Assembly (NCBI RefSeq): GCF_003429095.1
Contig: NZ_QVTE01000008.1
Span: 1 to 64,000 of the forward strand
Reading direction: 5' to 3'
Origin: Peribacillus saganii
Lineage (GTDB): Bacteria; Bacillota; Bacilli; Bacillales; DSM-1321
Length of the DNA stretch: 64,000 nucleotides
Position 1 is the stretch's first letter; each line of letters starts with the position of its first letter. A program made the translations under genes and the position numbers. Shown in pieces: positions 24,797-34,510 of the stretch. The notes beneath the pieces were generated by a model. The model made no database searches. It saw only the letters and a program-made list of their open reading frames with translations, and was not told the origin of the DNA.

Positions 24797-26980
24797 ATGA
24801 TGGCAAACTATGTAAAAGTAGGAAAACTTCAAGTGGCATCAGTTCTTTATGATTTTATCAACTCGGAAGCACTTCCAGGGAGCGGGTTGGAAAGAGACGG
24901 ATTTTGGGCTGGATTTGAAGCAATCGTTAATGATTTGACACCAAAAAATAAGAAATTTTTGGCTCACCGTGATGAAATTCAGCAGAAGATAAATGAATGG
25001 CATCGAGATCATAAAGAAGGTTATGATTTTAATGATTATAAGACATTCCTTGAGGAACTTGGATATTTAGAGCCCGAGTCAGAGGATTACAAAATTTCCA
25101 CAGAAGGCGTGGACGAAGAAATTGCCGTTCAGGCAGGACCGCAGTTAGTGGTACCTGTTAATAACGCCCGTTATGCAATTAATGCCGCGAATGCGCGCTG
25201 GGGAAGCCTTTATGATGCTCTTTATGGTACGGATGCAATCAGTGAGGAAGGTGGCGCAGAGCGCGGTTCAGGCTATAATCCAGTTCGGGGAGAAAAGGTT
25301 ATCTCCTTTGCAAAAGATTTCCTTGACCAGGCTGCGCCATTAAATGGTGCTTCTCATAAGGATGCTGCAGGGTATGCAATTTTGGATGGCAAGCTTTCGG
25401 TTACCTTAAGCAATGGGGAAATCGCTGAATTGGCTGATGAGACGAAGCTTGCGGGTTACCAGGGAGATGCTTCTAACCCTGATGCTGTTTTAGTAAGAAA
25501 CAATGGCCTTCATTTTGAAATTCAAATTGACCGCAGCCACCCAATCGGCAAAACCGATGCAGCGGGTGTGAAAGACGTTCTTTTAGAATCTGCTGTAACG
25601 ACTATTATGGACTGCGAAGACTCTGTAACAGCAGTCGATGCAGAAGATAAAGTGCTAGTGTACCGCAATTGGCTAGGTCTGATGAAGGGCGATTTGGCTG
25701 CAACGTTTACTAAAGGCAGCAAGACAATGACGAGAACGCTAAACCCGGACCGCAGATATACTTCTGCCTCAGGAGAGGAGTTTACTCTTCGCGGGCGTTC
25801 ACTTATGTTTGTCCGTAATGTAGGGCATCTAATGTCTATTAACGCTATATTGGATGGAGATGGGCAGGAAATTCAGGAAGGTATTCTTGACTCTGTCATT
25901 ACTTCACTAGTTGCTAAGCATACGCTGCTTGGAAATGGAAAGTATCAAAATACTTCTAAAAACTCCATTTATATTGTGAAGCCAAAAATGCACGGCTCTA
26001 AAGAGGTTGCTTTTGCCAATGAGCTGTTTGACCGTGTTGAAGATCTGCTTGGCCTTGAACGGTATACACTGAAAATCGGGGTAATGGATGAAGAACGCCG
26101 CACCTCCCTGAATTTAAAAGCTTGCATCCGTGAGGTTAAAGATCGTGTTGTATTCATCAATACAGGGTTCCTGGACAGAACTGGGGATGAAATGCATACT
26201 TCCATGGAAGCGGGTCCAATGATCCGTAAAAATGACATGAAGGCATCTACATGGCTTGCCGGATATGAAAAGGCTAATGTAAATACCGGACTTGCTGTGG
26301 GCTTCCAGGGACGTGCCCAAATTGGAAAAGGAATGTGGGCAATGCCAGATTTAATGGCAGAAATGCTGAAGCAAAAAATCGGCCATCTTAAAGCAGGAGC
26401 CAATACAGCATGGGTACCATCACCAACCGCTGCTACATTGCACGCCCTTCACTACCATCAGGTTGATGTAACAGCCGTTCAAAATGAACTGTTAAATGAC
26501 ATTAATGATTTACGGGATGACATCCTTCAAATTCCTGTGGCGGAAAATCCACAATGGACTCCGGAAGAAATTCAGGAAGAACTTGACAATAATGCCCAGG
26601 GAATTCTGGGATATGTTGTCCGCTGGGTAGAACAGGGAGTAGGCTGCTCCAAGGTTCCCGATTTCTTAAATGTCGGCTTGATGGAAGACCGTGCAACTTT
26701 AAGAATTTCCAGCCAGCATATGGCTAACTGGCTTCACCATGGAATTGTTACTAAAGAACAAGTATTGGAAACAATGAAGCGGATGGCAAAGGTTGTAGAT
26801 AAGCAAAACGCAGACGATCCTGCATACCTTCCAATGGCTGCTGATTATGAAAACTCCGTAGCTTTCCAGGCTGCATGTGACCTTGTTTTCCTTGGTTACG
26901 ATCAGCCAAATGGCTACACAGAGCCAATTTTGCACCGCCGCCGTTTAGAAGCAAAAGCGAAGTTTGCTGTTAAACAATAG
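24797..26980 (+). CDS. glcB: malate synthase G
   Basis: Condenses glyoxylate with acetyl-CoA to malate. The 727-residue length matches isoform G (E. coli GlcB about 720) and not the 530-residue isoform A. The barrel begins after an N-terminal clasp; metal and catalytic residues are in [48 protein letters not shown] and a C-terminal [17 protein letters not shown]. Start ATG with AAAGGAGG 8 nt upstream; ATG 24800 is an alternative. It completes the glycolate to glyoxylate to malate route begun by GlcEFD. Confidence 0.95.
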   Translation: MMANYVKVGKLQVASVLYDFINSEALPGSGLERDGFWAGFEAIVNDLTPKNKKFLAHRDEIQQKINEWHRDHKEGYDFNDYKTFLEELGYLEPESEDYKISTEGVDEEIAVQAGPQLVVPVNNARYAINAANARWGSLYDALYGTDAISEEGGAERGSGYNPVRGEKVISFAKDFLDQAAPLNGASHKDAAGYAILDGKLSVTLSNGEIAELADETKLAGYQGDASNPDAVLVRNNGLHFEIQIDRSHPIGKTDAAGVKDVLLESAVTTIMDCEDSVTAVDAEDKVLVYRNWLGLMKGDLAATFTKGSKTMTRTLNPDRRYTSASGEEFTLRGRSLMFVRNVGHLMSINAILDGDGQEIQEGILDSVITSLVAKHTLLGNGKYQNTSKNSIYIVKPKMHGSKEVAFANELFDRVEDLLGLERYTLKIGVMDEERRTSLNLKACIREVKDRVVFINTGFLDRTGDEMHTSMEAGPMIRKNDMKASTWLAGYEKANVNTGLAVGFQGRAQIGKGMWAMPDLMAEMLKQKIGHLKAGANTAWVPSPTAATLHALHYHQVDVTAVQNELLNDINDLRDDILQIPVAENPQWTPEEIQEELDNNAQGILGYVVRWVEQGVGCSKVPDFLNVGLMEDRATLRISSQHMANWLHHGIVTKEQVLETMKRMAKVVDKQNADDPAYLPMAADYENSVAFQAACDLVFLGYDQPNGYTEPILHRRRLEAKAKFAVKQ

Positions 26981-26996
26981 TTTCGAAAATAATAGG

Positions 26997-27022
26997 GGGC
27001 ATTCTAAGTGATTAGAATGCCC
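26997..27022 (+). other. intercistronic hairpin after malate synthase
   Basis: GGGCATTCTAA and TTAGAATGCCC form a perfect 11-bp stem with loop GTGA. There is no U-tract, so it is more likely a stabiliser or processing site than a terminator. Confidence 0.5.
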
Positions 27023-27054
27023 TGAAATAACTATAATGAAAAGAGGTTTTTGCG

Positions 27055-27837
27055 ATGAAATTTACAAGATTCTTAGTTGATGCTGTTGTTCATACAGGTA
27101 TTATTGAAACAGACGAAACGATTAGAGGAATTAGTGGAGATATTTTTGGAGAATGGGAGTATACTGGAGAAACATTTAACCAGTCAGAGGTAAAGTTTTT
27201 GGCTCCGCTTGAACCAAATCAAATTATTGGAATTGGTGCAAATTATGTATCCAAGGTGCAAGACCTTCCGGAACAGCTACCTGAAATTCCGGTATTTTTC
27301 TTCAAGCCAGTATCATCGGTAATCGGGCCTGAGGATGAAATTGTTATCCCGAACGGGACTGAACAGGTTAAGTTTGAGTCAGAGCTTGCAATCGTAATTG
27401 GCAAAGAGGCAAAAAACGTACCGGAGTCTAAAGTGCTTGACTATGTATTTGGATATACTGTGGGCAACGATGTCACCGCACCACAGTTTTTCCATCAGGA
27501 TGGGCACTGGACAATTGGCAAATCGTTTGATACATTTACACCTCTTGGCCCTATAATTGAAACGGAGCTGGATCCATTTCAGGTGAAGGTAGAAGCAAGA
27601 CTAAATGGAGTTGAAAAGCAAAACAGCGCCACAGAATTAATGATTATTCCGATTCGGAAAATGATTTCTTACCTTACGAACGTGATGACGCTCAAGCCGG
27701 GAGATGTCATTCTGACTGGAAGTCCTGTAGGAGCTGAGCTGGTTGGAGACGAAGATGTAATTGAATGCAGTATCAAAGAAATCGGTGTTCTTCGCAATAC
27801 GTTCACAAAAGTGAAGGAAAACGCGACAACGAGGTAG
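27055..27837 (+). CDS. fumarylacetoacetate hydrolase (FAH) family protein, second copy
   Basis: 260 residues, same architecture as the protein encoded at 10439 (N-terminal 55-residue domain, then FAH fold starting at IIGIGANYVSK). Acidic metal ligands lie in QVKFESELAIVIGK; the lid region is VGNDVTAPQFFHQDG. The two proteins share the family pattern but are clearly divergent, so this is not a recent duplication. In a glyoxylate locus it may cleave or decarboxylate a 2-oxo acid; the true substrate is unknown. Start ATG with AAAAGAGG. A terminator follows. Confidence 0.82.
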   Translation: MKFTRFLVDAVVHTGIIETDETIRGISGDIFGEWEYTGETFNQSEVKFLAPLEPNQIIGIGANYVSKVQDLPEQLPEIPVFFFKPVSSVIGPEDEIVIPNGTEQVKFESELAIVIGKEAKNVPESKVLDYVFGYTVGNDVTAPQFFHQDGHWTIGKSFDTFTPLGPIIETELDPFQVKVEARLNGVEKQNSATELMIIPIRKMISYLTNVMTLKPGDVILTGSPVGAELVGDEDVIECSIKEIGVLRNTFTKVKENATTR

Positions 27838-27852
27838 TTACGGAAGTTTTTT

Positions 27853-27883
27853 AGCTCCGGGCCATATGTTCCGGAGCTTTCTA
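27853..27883 (+). terminator. short terminator between the FAH and iclR genes
   Basis: AGCTCCGG and CCGGAGCT (8 bp, 10-nt loop) then TTTCT. The IclR gene begins just downstream, so it may act only partly. Confidence 0.6.
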
Positions 27884-27898
27884 ATAGAGGTGAGCAAT

Positions 27899-28675
27899 GT
27901 GGAACGGGAGAATATGGTTAAGTCTGTGAGCAGGGCTTTGGATATTATTACCATTGTGAGTTTGAAAAAAGGAGGCGTGGGTGTTACAGAGATAGCCAAT
28001 CAAATAGATATAAATAAAAGCTCGGTATACCGGATTCTTTCGACACTTGTTCAATATGGATATATAGAACAGGATGAAGAAACAGGAAAGTATAAGCTGG
28101 GGTATAAATTCCTGGAGGTCAGCTCACGGCTTCTGGATTCAATAGATCTCAGATCTGAAGCGAAGCCGTATTTACAGGAGCTCGAAAATGAAACAAATGA
28201 GGTTATCCACTTGGTTGTTTACGATCAGGGAGAAGTCGTTTACATTGAAAAACTTGAGGGAAATGAAACTCTACGGATGCACTCCAAAGTGGGGAAGAGA
28301 GCTCCGATGCACTGCACCTCCGTTGGAAAGGCAATCCTTGCCAATTTGCCGGCCAGCGTTGTAATGGAAATATTGGAAAGAAAAGGAATGCCGTTGCATA
28401 CAAATAAAACAATTACTGATATAGATGTGTTTCTGCTGGAGTTAAATCATGTAAGGCAAAAGGGGTTTGCATTGGATTTAGAAGAAAATGAATATGGAAT
28501 CACTTGTATTGCCGTCCCCATTTTCGATCATCTCGGGAAGCCGATAGCTGCTGTCAGCATTTCCGGACCTACCATGCGGATGACTGATGAACGTTTGAAA
28601 CAGCTTCAGGAAAAAATGATTTATGTAGGAAGGCAAATCTCTAAACGGCTAGGATATGAAAACAAAATCAGCTAA
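27899..28675 (+). CDS. IclR-family transcriptional regulator
   Basis: 258 residues: N-terminal winged helix (GVTEIANQIDINKSSVYRIL, about 25-45) and a C-terminal IclR effector domain with GKRAPMHCTSVGKAILA and the EENEYGITCIAVPIFD segment. IclR members control glyoxylate, aromatic and acetate catabolism. GTG 27899 has AGAGGTGA upstream; the longer in-frame ATG at 27866 lies inside a terminator loop. Located between the malate synthase/FAH genes and the permease, it likely regulates one or both sides; possible target sites are 24752-24766, 28805-28839 and 28868-28882. Confidence 0.88.
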   Translation: MERENMVKSVSRALDIITIVSLKKGGVGVTEIANQIDINKSSVYRILSTLVQYGYIEQDEETGKYKLGYKFLEVSSRLLDSIDLRSEAKPYLQELENETNEVIHLVVYDQGEVVYIEKLEGNETLRMHSKVGKRAPMHCTSVGKAILANLPASVVMEILERKGMPLHTNKTITDIDVFLLELNHVRQKGFALDLEENEYGITCIAVPIFDHLGKPIAAVSISGPTMRMTDERLKQLQEKMIYVGRQISKRLGYENKIS

Positions 28676-28677
28676 AC

Positions 28678-28722
28678 AAAGTTGCTCGATTTCTTTAAAA
28701 AAGATATATCGGGCAACTTTTT
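28678..28722 (+). terminator. intrinsic terminator after iclR
   Basis: AAAGTTGCTCGAT pairs with ATCGGGCAACTTT (13 bp, one G-U) and TTTTT follows. Confidence 0.85.
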
Positions 28723-28760
28723 ATATATCGTATTATTAAGTCTCAATTTTCAAAATATTA

Positions 28761-28788
28761 TTGAAAATTACCGGAAACTTTGTATAAT
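28761..28788 (+). promoter_or_regulatory. SigA-type promoter of the permease gene
   Basis: TTGAAA (28761-28766), 16-nt spacer, TATAAT (28783-28788). It is followed by the repeated operators at 28805-28839. Confidence 0.7.
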
Positions 28789-28804
28789 AATATTAGACTT
28801 ACAT

Positions 28805-28839
28805 CATGTTATATAACATGGTTCTTATAGTTATATAAC
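28805..28839. promoter_or_regulatory. tandem operators with core GTTATATAAC
   Basis: A perfect 16-bp palindrome CATGTTATATAACATG (28805-28820) and a second GTTATATAAC (28830-28839), centres 22 bp apart, or two helical turns. They lie just downstream of the promoter, where a bound repressor would block elongation. Confidence 0.65.
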
Positions 28840-28907
28840 AATGTTTTTCTCTCCGCAACATTTAAAAACAATGTTTGTTATTAAAAAACGCAAGGGGGAA
28901 ATGTTTT

Positions 28908-30701
28908 ATGAGTACGGGTATATTGGCTTTTTTATCTCTTTTACCAATCCTTATAGTCGGAATCTTTTTAGTTGGGCTGAGGTGGCCCGCAAGTAAAGCA
29001 ATGCCAATTTCTTACTTAGTTGCAGTTGGTCTCGCCCTGTTTGTCTGGAAAGTGCCTGGCGGAAATGTTGCGGCTGCTTCAATCAATGGCCTTGTAGTAG
29101 CAGGGACGCTATTGTACATTATCTTTGGGGCTATTTTGCTGCTTAATACGCTTCAGGAAAGCGGCGGTTTGAAAACGATTCGTCAAGGATTCACGGATAT
29201 TACGGTGGATCGGCGGATACAAGTTATCATTATTGCCTGGCTTTTTGGATCATTTATTGAAGGTGCATCTGGATTCGGAACACCTGCTGCAGTAGCTGTA
29301 CCATTGCTTGTAGGATTAGGGTTTCCTGCCATGGCGGCCGTTATTGCCGGTATGGTAATTCAAAGTACCCCTGTTTCGTTTGGGGCTGTTGGAACACCAA
29401 TGCTTGTTGGCGTCCAGACCGGATTATCGGCTGATCCAAGCATAACCGATAATTTTCTGGCGTTAGTCACTCAGATAGGCGGTCAGGTGGCAATTCTTCA
29501 TATGATAGCCGGCACACTGGTTCCTCTCTTTGTTGTTGCCTTAATGACTAAATTTTTTGGGAAAAACAAATCTTTTACTGAAGGAATTAAGGTATGGAAA
29601 TTCGCATTGTTCGCAGCGTTTTCCATGACAATTCCTTATGTTATAGTTGCTAATGTGCTTGGGCCTGAATTCCCATCCATGATTGGCGGCCTAGTTGGTT
29701 TAGCAATTGTCGTTTTTGCAGCTAAAAAAGGATTTCTTATGCCTTCTGAGCAAGAAGCATGGGATTTTGAAGAGAAGTCAAAATGGGATCCGGAATGGCT
29801 TGGAAATTTGGAAATTAAAGAAGTTGCTCATAAAAGCGGTAACATGAGCATGGTTCGTGCATGGGCTCCTTATATTTTGGTAGGCGCATTCTTAGTATTA
29901 TCCAGATTGAAAACGCTTCCGATAATGGGGTGGCTTCAGTCATGGACAGTTAAATTTGAAAATATTTTCGATTCAGGAATCACATCAAGTTTCCAGCCGT
30001 TATATCTACCGGGTACAATATTCATACTCGTCACTGTTATTACTTTTTTCCTGCACGGTATGAGTGGAAGCGCATACAAAAAAGCTTGGGCTGAATCTGG
30101 GAAAACAACACTGGCAGCTTCAACAGCACTTGTTTTTACGGTTCCTATGGTTCAAGTTTTCGCCAATACCGGGGGAGGTGCAGCGGGCTTCGATAAAATG
30201 CCTATAGAATTAGCTAATGGAGCCGCAGCATTAGCAGGAGAGTTTTGGCCGTTTTTCGCGACGTTCATTGGTGGTATTGGGGCTTTCATCGCCGGAAGTA
30301 ATACGGTAAGTAATATGATGTTCGCTCTATTCCAATACGATGTTGGTTCGCAAATTGGCGTTGATGCTACATGGATCGTTGCTCTCCAGGCAGTTGGAGG
30401 AGCGGCAGGTAATATGATATGCGTGCATAACGTAGTTGCAGCTTCCGCTGTGGTGGGCCTCGTCGGCAAAGAAGGAGTTGTCATCCGGAAGACACTTTTT
30501 CCATTCGCATATTATGCGCTATTAGCTGGATCAGTCGGCTATTCTATTGTATGGTATTCACAAAAAGGAATCTTTAATCTAGGTTCAATTGTTGCAGCGT
30601 TAATCGCTTTTGCTGCCATTTACATTATCGCTACAAATAATAAACGGGCAAGTCTTTTGGTTGCTAGTAATCCTCAGGTCGATATTAAAGCAGCGAAATA
30701 A
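28908..30701 (+). CDS. L-lactate/glycolate permease (LldP/GlcA family)
   Basis: 597-residue proton symporter with about 13-14 membrane helices. Family signatures: [20 protein letters not shown], then [15 protein letters not shown], and later [13 protein letters not shown] plus [15 protein letters not shown]. Known members carry lactate and glycolate. Beside glcEFD and malate synthase, glycolate is the best guess, lactate the alternative. ATG 28908 has AAGGGGGAA 7 nt upstream; a TTG at 28875 lacks one. A central hydrophilic loop (about 285-325) is rich in charged residues. Confidence 0.9.
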   Translation: MSTGILAFLSLLPILIVGIFLVGLRWPASKAMPISYLVAVGLALFVWKVPGGNVAAASINGLVVAGTLLYIIFGAILLLNTLQESGGLKTIRQGFTDITVDRRIQVIIIAWLFGSFIEGASGFGTPAAVAVPLLVGLGFPAMAAVIAGMVIQSTPVSFGAVGTPMLVGVQTGLSADPSITDNFLALVTQIGGQVAILHMIAGTLVPLFVVALMTKFFGKNKSFTEGIKVWKFALFAAFSMTIPYVIVANVLGPEFPSMIGGLVGLAIVVFAAKKGFLMPSEQEAWDFEEKSKWDPEWLGNLEIKEVAHKSGNMSMVRAWAPYILVGAFLVLSRLKTLPIMGWLQSWTVKFENIFDSGITSSFQPLYLPGTIFILVTVITFFLHGMSGSAYKKAWAESGKTTLAASTALVFTVPMVQVFANTGGGAAGFDKMPIELANGAAALAGEFWPFFATFIGGIGAFIAGSNTVSNMMFALFQYDVGSQIGVDATWIVALQAVGGAAGNMICVHNVVAASAVVGLVGKEGVVIRKTLFPFAYYALLAGSVGYSIVWYSQKGIFNLGSIVAALIAFAAIYIIATNNKRASLLVASNPQVDIKAAK

Positions 30702-30730
30702 ACTATTAATATTTAAACCTGACAACTAAA

Positions 30731-30777
30731 AAATCAGGCCAATGTATCCATAAACACATTGGTTTGATTTTTTTTAA
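30731..30777 (+). terminator. intrinsic terminator after the permease gene
   Basis: AATCA-GG-CCAATGT pairs with ACATTGG-TT-TGATT; a run of T residues follows. hyi starts 20 nt later, so partial read-through is likely. Confidence 0.7.
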
Positions 30778-30796
30778 TGAAATAGGAGGATTTTTT

Positions 30797-31564
30797 ATGA
30801 ACCAGTTTTCTGTCAACCTATCAACAATTTTTACGGAAGTACCGTTTCTGAAGCGGTTTGAAAATGCTAGAAAGTCCGGGTTTTCGTTTGTAGAGTGTCA
30901 ATTCCCTTATCCTTATTCAATAGGTGATATCCAAAAGGAGCTGAAAGATAATCAGCTTTCTTTGGCATTAATTAACCTGCCCCCTGGAAATTGGGAACAG
31001 GGAGAGCGGGGATTGGCTGTTTCACCTGAAAAAATTACTGAATTTAAAGAGTCTGTGGACGAAGGAATACAGTACGCAACCGCTTTGCGAGTACCAAGTA
31101 TCCACTGTATGGCCGGCATTCTGTTAGAGGGAGCGGATAAAAAAATAGCTAAAGAAGTGTTTATAGACAATCTTACATATGCTGCTTCTAAGATGGCCAA
31201 GCACAATCTTACACTATTAATTGAACCAATTAATGTTTTTGATATGCCAGGCTACTTTTTAGCTGATCTTGAAGAGGCAAATAGTATCCTGGCAGAGGTG
31301 AATATGCCGAATGTAAAACTGCAGTTTGATTTTTACCATATTCAGAGAATTCACGGCAATTTGCTTGAAAACTTTAAGAGATTCTATGACATGGTGGGCC
31401 ATGTACAGATTGCTGATTTTCCGGGGCGCCACCAGCCAGGGACAGGAAGCATCGATTTTAAAAGGATATTTGAATTTTTTAAAGAGATAGAATACAAGGG
31501 TTTAATTGGCTTGGAATATACACCTAGGGAGATTAGTGGAAACAGCTTTGACTGGCTTAGATAA
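30797..31564 (+). CDS. hyi: hydroxypyruvate isomerase
   Basis: 255-residue TIM-barrel enzyme (AP-endonuclease-2/xylose isomerase-like fold) interconverting hydroxypyruvate and tartronate semialdehyde. It matches the Hyi pattern along its length: FSVNLSTIFTEVPFLKRF at the start, LINLPPGNWEQGERG, LLIEPINVFDMPGYF (metal Glu), LQFDFYHIQRIHG (metal Asp and His) and HVQIADFPGRHQPGTGSI. ATG 30797 has AGGAGGA 6 nt upstream; a start at 30764 falls in the preceding terminator. Twelve nt before the tartronate semialdehyde reductase gene. Confidence 0.88.
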   Translation: MNQFSVNLSTIFTEVPFLKRFENARKSGFSFVECQFPYPYSIGDIQKELKDNQLSLALINLPPGNWEQGERGLAVSPEKITEFKESVDEGIQYATALRVPSIHCMAGILLEGADKKIAKEVFIDNLTYAASKMAKHNLTLLIEPINVFDMPGYFLADLEEANSILAEVNMPNVKLQFDFYHIQRIHGNLLENFKRFYDMVGHVQIADFPGRHQPGTGSIDFKRIFEFFKEIEYKGLIGLEYTPREISGNSFDWLR

Positions 31565-31576
31565 GGGGGGGTTTTC

Positions 31577-32470
31577 ATGGAAATTGGATTTATCGGAACA
31601 GGTGTCATGGGAAGTAGGATGGTCAAACGGCTGCTGGAAGCTGGCCATGAAGTTACCGTATTCAACCGTTCGCTGGAAAAAGCAGAACCGCTGATCAGGC
31701 TTGGGGCTTTAAGATCTGAAACGGTCGCATCACTTGCATGCAGCTCTGACGTCATTTGTACCTGTCTATCAATGCCGAATGATGTACTCACTGTTTATCA
31801 GGGGCCTGACGGAATCATTGAAAACGCAAAGTCTTCTGCTATCTGTATCGACTTCACAACAGTTGGCGCAGATACGAGCAGAATAATATTTCACAAAGCG
31901 GGAGAAAAAGGCATCAGCTATCTCGATGCACCGGTAAGTGGAGGGCCTGAAGGGGCAGAACAGGGAACCTTGACGATAATGGCCGGAGGGGAGGAAAATG
32001 TTTTTGCAGATGTTTTGCCTATCCTCAAAACCATTGGAGCAACGGTCAAGTATTTAGGTCCATCAGGTTCCGGTACGATAGCTAAATTGATTAATCAGTA
32101 TTTGGTCGCTGTCCATTCCGTTGCCGCTTCGGAAGCAATGGTAGCGGGAGCAGCTCTTGGCCTTGACCCAGAGCTGCTGTATAAGCTGCTGTCAGTTAGC
32201 TATGGTGATAGCAGGATACTTCGCAGGCATATGGATAATTTCGTCCTGGACCGGCAATTTGAGCCTGGAGGAGCAGTGAAGTACGTACATAAGGATGTCG
32301 CTCTGGCAAACACGTTATTTGAACAGACAGGCATGACCGAATTCTCCGGGCGATTTGCAGAACGGTCTTTTGCAAGAGCGATCGATCAGGGTCTTGCTGA
32401 CAAAGATATGTCAGCAGTCATCCAGCCGCTTGAAAAGGAATGTAATATCGAGGTTAATAAGAGAAGATAG
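31577..32470 (+). CDS. glxR: 2-hydroxy-3-oxopropionate (tartronate semialdehyde) reductase
   Basis: 297-residue beta-hydroxyacid dehydrogenase reducing tartronate semialdehyde to D-glycerate with NAD(P)H. N-terminal Rossmann motif GFIGTGVMGSRM with FNRS after strand 2 (N/R, compatible with NADPH), the DAPVSGGPEGAEQGTL substrate motif, and the catalytic Lys in SGTIAKLINQ. GarR/GlxR is the best match given the neighbouring hyi. 3-Hydroxyisobutyrate dehydrogenase is a sister family that cannot be fully excluded. The ribosome binding site is AAGGGGGGG. Confidence 0.85.
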   Translation: MEIGFIGTGVMGSRMVKRLLEAGHEVTVFNRSLEKAEPLIRLGALRSETVASLACSSDVICTCLSMPNDVLTVYQGPDGIIENAKSSAICIDFTTVGADTSRIIFHKAGEKGISYLDAPVSGGPEGAEQGTLTIMAGGEENVFADVLPILKTIGATVKYLGPSGSGTIAKLINQYLVAVHSVAASEAMVAGAALGLDPELLYKLLSVSYGDSRILRRHMDNFVLDRQFEPGGAVKYVHKDVALANTLFEQTGMTEFSGRFAERSFARAIDQGLADKDMSAVIQPLEKECNIEVNKRR

Positions 32471-32474
32471 GTAC

Positions 32475-32512
32475 AAAGCTCTCATCTTGTTTTAATGATG
32501 AGGGCTTTTTTA
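32475..32512 (+). terminator. intrinsic terminator ending the glyoxylate cluster
   Basis: AAAGCTCTCATC pairs with GATGAGGGCTTT (one G-U) and T6 follows. Confidence 0.85.
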
Positions 32513-32725
32513 ATTGTTGACGAAATTAAAAAATTATTAAGTATTGTCTCTCTTTCCTGAACTTTGTTGGTAATGTATGTTGAAAAAAATCTGCTTACCT
32601 ATCGGGAAATGAAAGTGTGCAGCAGCTGATACCCGTCCGATTTCGTCTAATAAGGAATAATTTCGTCAATTTTAAAATTATTCGGTTAAAATGCCGAGAG
32701 GGCCTAAACTACGGGAGAGCTTTGT

Positions 32726-33733
32726 TTAAAGATTGTTTTGTCCTAATATTGCTTCGGCCAGCAATTTGTAGGAATGTTTCCTTGCTTCAAAATCAAAAGT
32801 ATTGGTGATAACCATAAATTCTTCAGTCCGGTAGATTTCACTCAGAAGGCTGAGCTCTTCTTTCACTTTATCCGGCGTGCCGATAATTGTTCTTTTCCTA
32901 TTTTGTTGGATGATGTCTTGATCATCCAAACTTAAAGTGGTTCTTTTTGCATCCACAATAGATGGAATCGTTGAGTCCGAACCCTTTCCAATGTTCAGCA
33001 GCCATATGTCCTGGCTAATTGCAAGCTCTTCTGCTTCGTGTTCGGTATCTGCACAGACTACAAAAATGCAGACATTCATCTTTGGCCGGGAAAGGTTTAG
33101 AGAAGGAGTAAAGCCTGAAAAATATTCTTCTGTAGCCCTTTGCCCGCTGGAAGGGTTGATGAAATGCCCAAATGTAAAAGCGATGCCGTTTTCTGCAGCA
33201 ACCCTTGCACCGCGGTGTGAAGTGCCGAGCAGCCACATTTCCGGCGTGCTGTCTGTAATTGGTGTTGCCTTGACTTCTGCATAAGGATGTCCCTCAGGCA
33301 AAGTGTCGGTGAGATAGCCCTTTAGGTCCCTGAGCTGCCGCGGAAATTCGTTAAGGCTTTTTCTTAGGCTATCGGTAAGTGCAAGACGTGTGGAAGAAGA
33401 ACCTCCAGGCGAACGGCCGATCCCTATGTCAATTCTGTTCGGGAATAAAGCCTCAAGGGTCTTAAAGTTTTCGGCTACTTTAAAAGGGCTATACTGTGGA
33501 AGCAATACGCCGCCCGATCCTACCCGGATTTTACTGGTCTGTGATGCAATATGTGAAATGAGTACTTCCGGTGAGGTGCTGGCCAGCCCATTTGTATTAT
33601 GGTGTTCCGCAACCCAAAACCGGGCAAAGCCAAGTTCTTCTGTCAGATGTGTCAATTTTAAAGTATTTTTTAACGCGGTTCTTGCATTAGAACCCCTGGA
33701 AATCGGTGATTGATCGAGTACGCTCAGTTTCAT
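32726..33733 (-). CDS. LLM-class flavin-dependent oxidoreductase (luciferase-like)
   Basis: 335-residue bacterial luciferase-like monooxygenase using FMNH2 from a separate reductase. The start LSVLDQSPISRG, then FWVAEHHNTNGLASTSPEVL, GSGGVLLPQYSPFKVAENF and the RIDIGIGRSPGG motif define the YwcH/YhbW-type group of the family. The gene is monocistronic and convergent with the glyoxylate cluster. GGAGAGG lies 9-10 nt before the ATG. The physiological substrate is unknown; an alkanal-type or xenobiotic oxidation is possible but not supported by context. Confidence 0.85.
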   Translation of the reverse strand: MKLSVLDQSPISRGSNARTALKNTLKLTHLTEELGFARFWVAEHHNTNGLASTSPEVLISHIASQTSKIRVGSGGVLLPQYSPFKVAENFKTLEALFPNRIDIGIGRSPGGSSSTRLALTDSLRKSLNEFPRQLRDLKGYLTDTLPEGHPYAEVKATPITDSTPEMWLLGTSHRGARVAAENGIAFTFGHFINPSSGQRATEEYFSGFTPSLNLSRPKMNVCIFVVCADTEHEAEELAISQDIWLLNIGKGSDSTIPSIVDAKRTTLSLDDQDIIQQNRKRTIIGTPDKVKEELSLLSEIYRTEEFMVITNTFDFEARKHSYKLLAEAILGQNNL

Positions 33734-34035
33734 AAGGGGGTCCTCTCCTTCCGTTCTTATTATTTTACACGAAAAGATCCTTAAGTAAAAAGTGTAAAGT
33801 CCGAAATCTGTGTCTAGCTTTTCCCTAACAGTTTCATGTAATCCATGTCGGAGTCAGAAGGGGGATTTTTTTTGAAAATTCAACGTTTTTCCGGTATGTC
33901 TACAATTTTAGGGATGGAACTAAAAATGCATCAACCAAAGCAAAGTTAGGAATCTTTCAATATAGAGTATTTTAGCCCGCAACAATTTAGTTGAAATCTA
34001 TAAAAAAACTATTCAGTAACAATTCTTCTCATTTG

Positions 34036-34271
34036 TTCCGGCCACCAATTTCGGGCTTCTTTAGAAATGAATACTTAAAGGAAGAACTGTATAAGATCAA
34101 TCTTTTTAATGCTGTGCGTAGGTTAGAGGTGGCGGTGTGTTTTATCCACGGAAACATGAGAAGGTGCTAATTCCCCTGAAAGGAATAGAATTCATAGTAT
34201 TGGAGAATTCCGCACATTATACTTAACTGTTTGAAAAAAGCCTGAGGATAGTGAAAAATGAAGCCAAATAG
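34036..34271 (+). pseudogene. C-terminal remnant of an alpha/beta hydrolase
   Basis: Frame 34036-34170 encodes EYLKEELYKINLFNAVRRLE then VAVCFIHGNM and a stop. A shifted frame (34176-34271) encodes LKGIEFIVLENSAHYT, a stop (34224), then LFEKSLRIVKNEAK. The order strand-'VxxxxG'...'ENSAHxxLFE' is the end of proline-iminopeptidase-like hydrolases, with the catalytic His in SAH. Two lesions are seen and the N-terminal half with the nucleophile is missing. Confidence 0.7.
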
Positions 34272-34274
34272 AGT

Positions 34275-34306
34275 AAAAAGCCTATGGAATGTTCCATCGG
34301 CTTTTT
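34275..34306 (+). terminator. intrinsic terminator after the hydrolase remnant
   Basis: AAAAAGCC pairs with GGCTTTTT and inner ATGGAA with TTCCAT, 2-nt loop. It directly follows the pseudogene stop, supporting that this was once an expressed gene. Confidence 0.8.
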
Positions 34307-34510
34307 GTCATTAAGCCAACTATGCAGTCTAATGCTTGTCGGTGCTATTTTTATCGGGTATCTTAATTGATATAAAACTAAAAATAGAAAAGTTTAAAAA
34401 CACTCACACTGCAACATTAACATAAGTTACATAAAAAAAGGGTTTATGGATTTAGATATAAAAATTGAACGTTTAAGAAATAACTTATTGAGTAATTGGA
34501 GGCATTTTGG

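Larger units (their letters stand above)
33734..34510. other. 777-nt region with a decayed hydrolase gene
   Basis: 34036-34271 is a pseudogene and 34275-34306 its terminator. 33780-34030 has no recognisable coding remnant. 34310-34510 is AT-rich leader sequence of the amidohydrolase gene, without a clear promoter. Confidence 0.5.
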
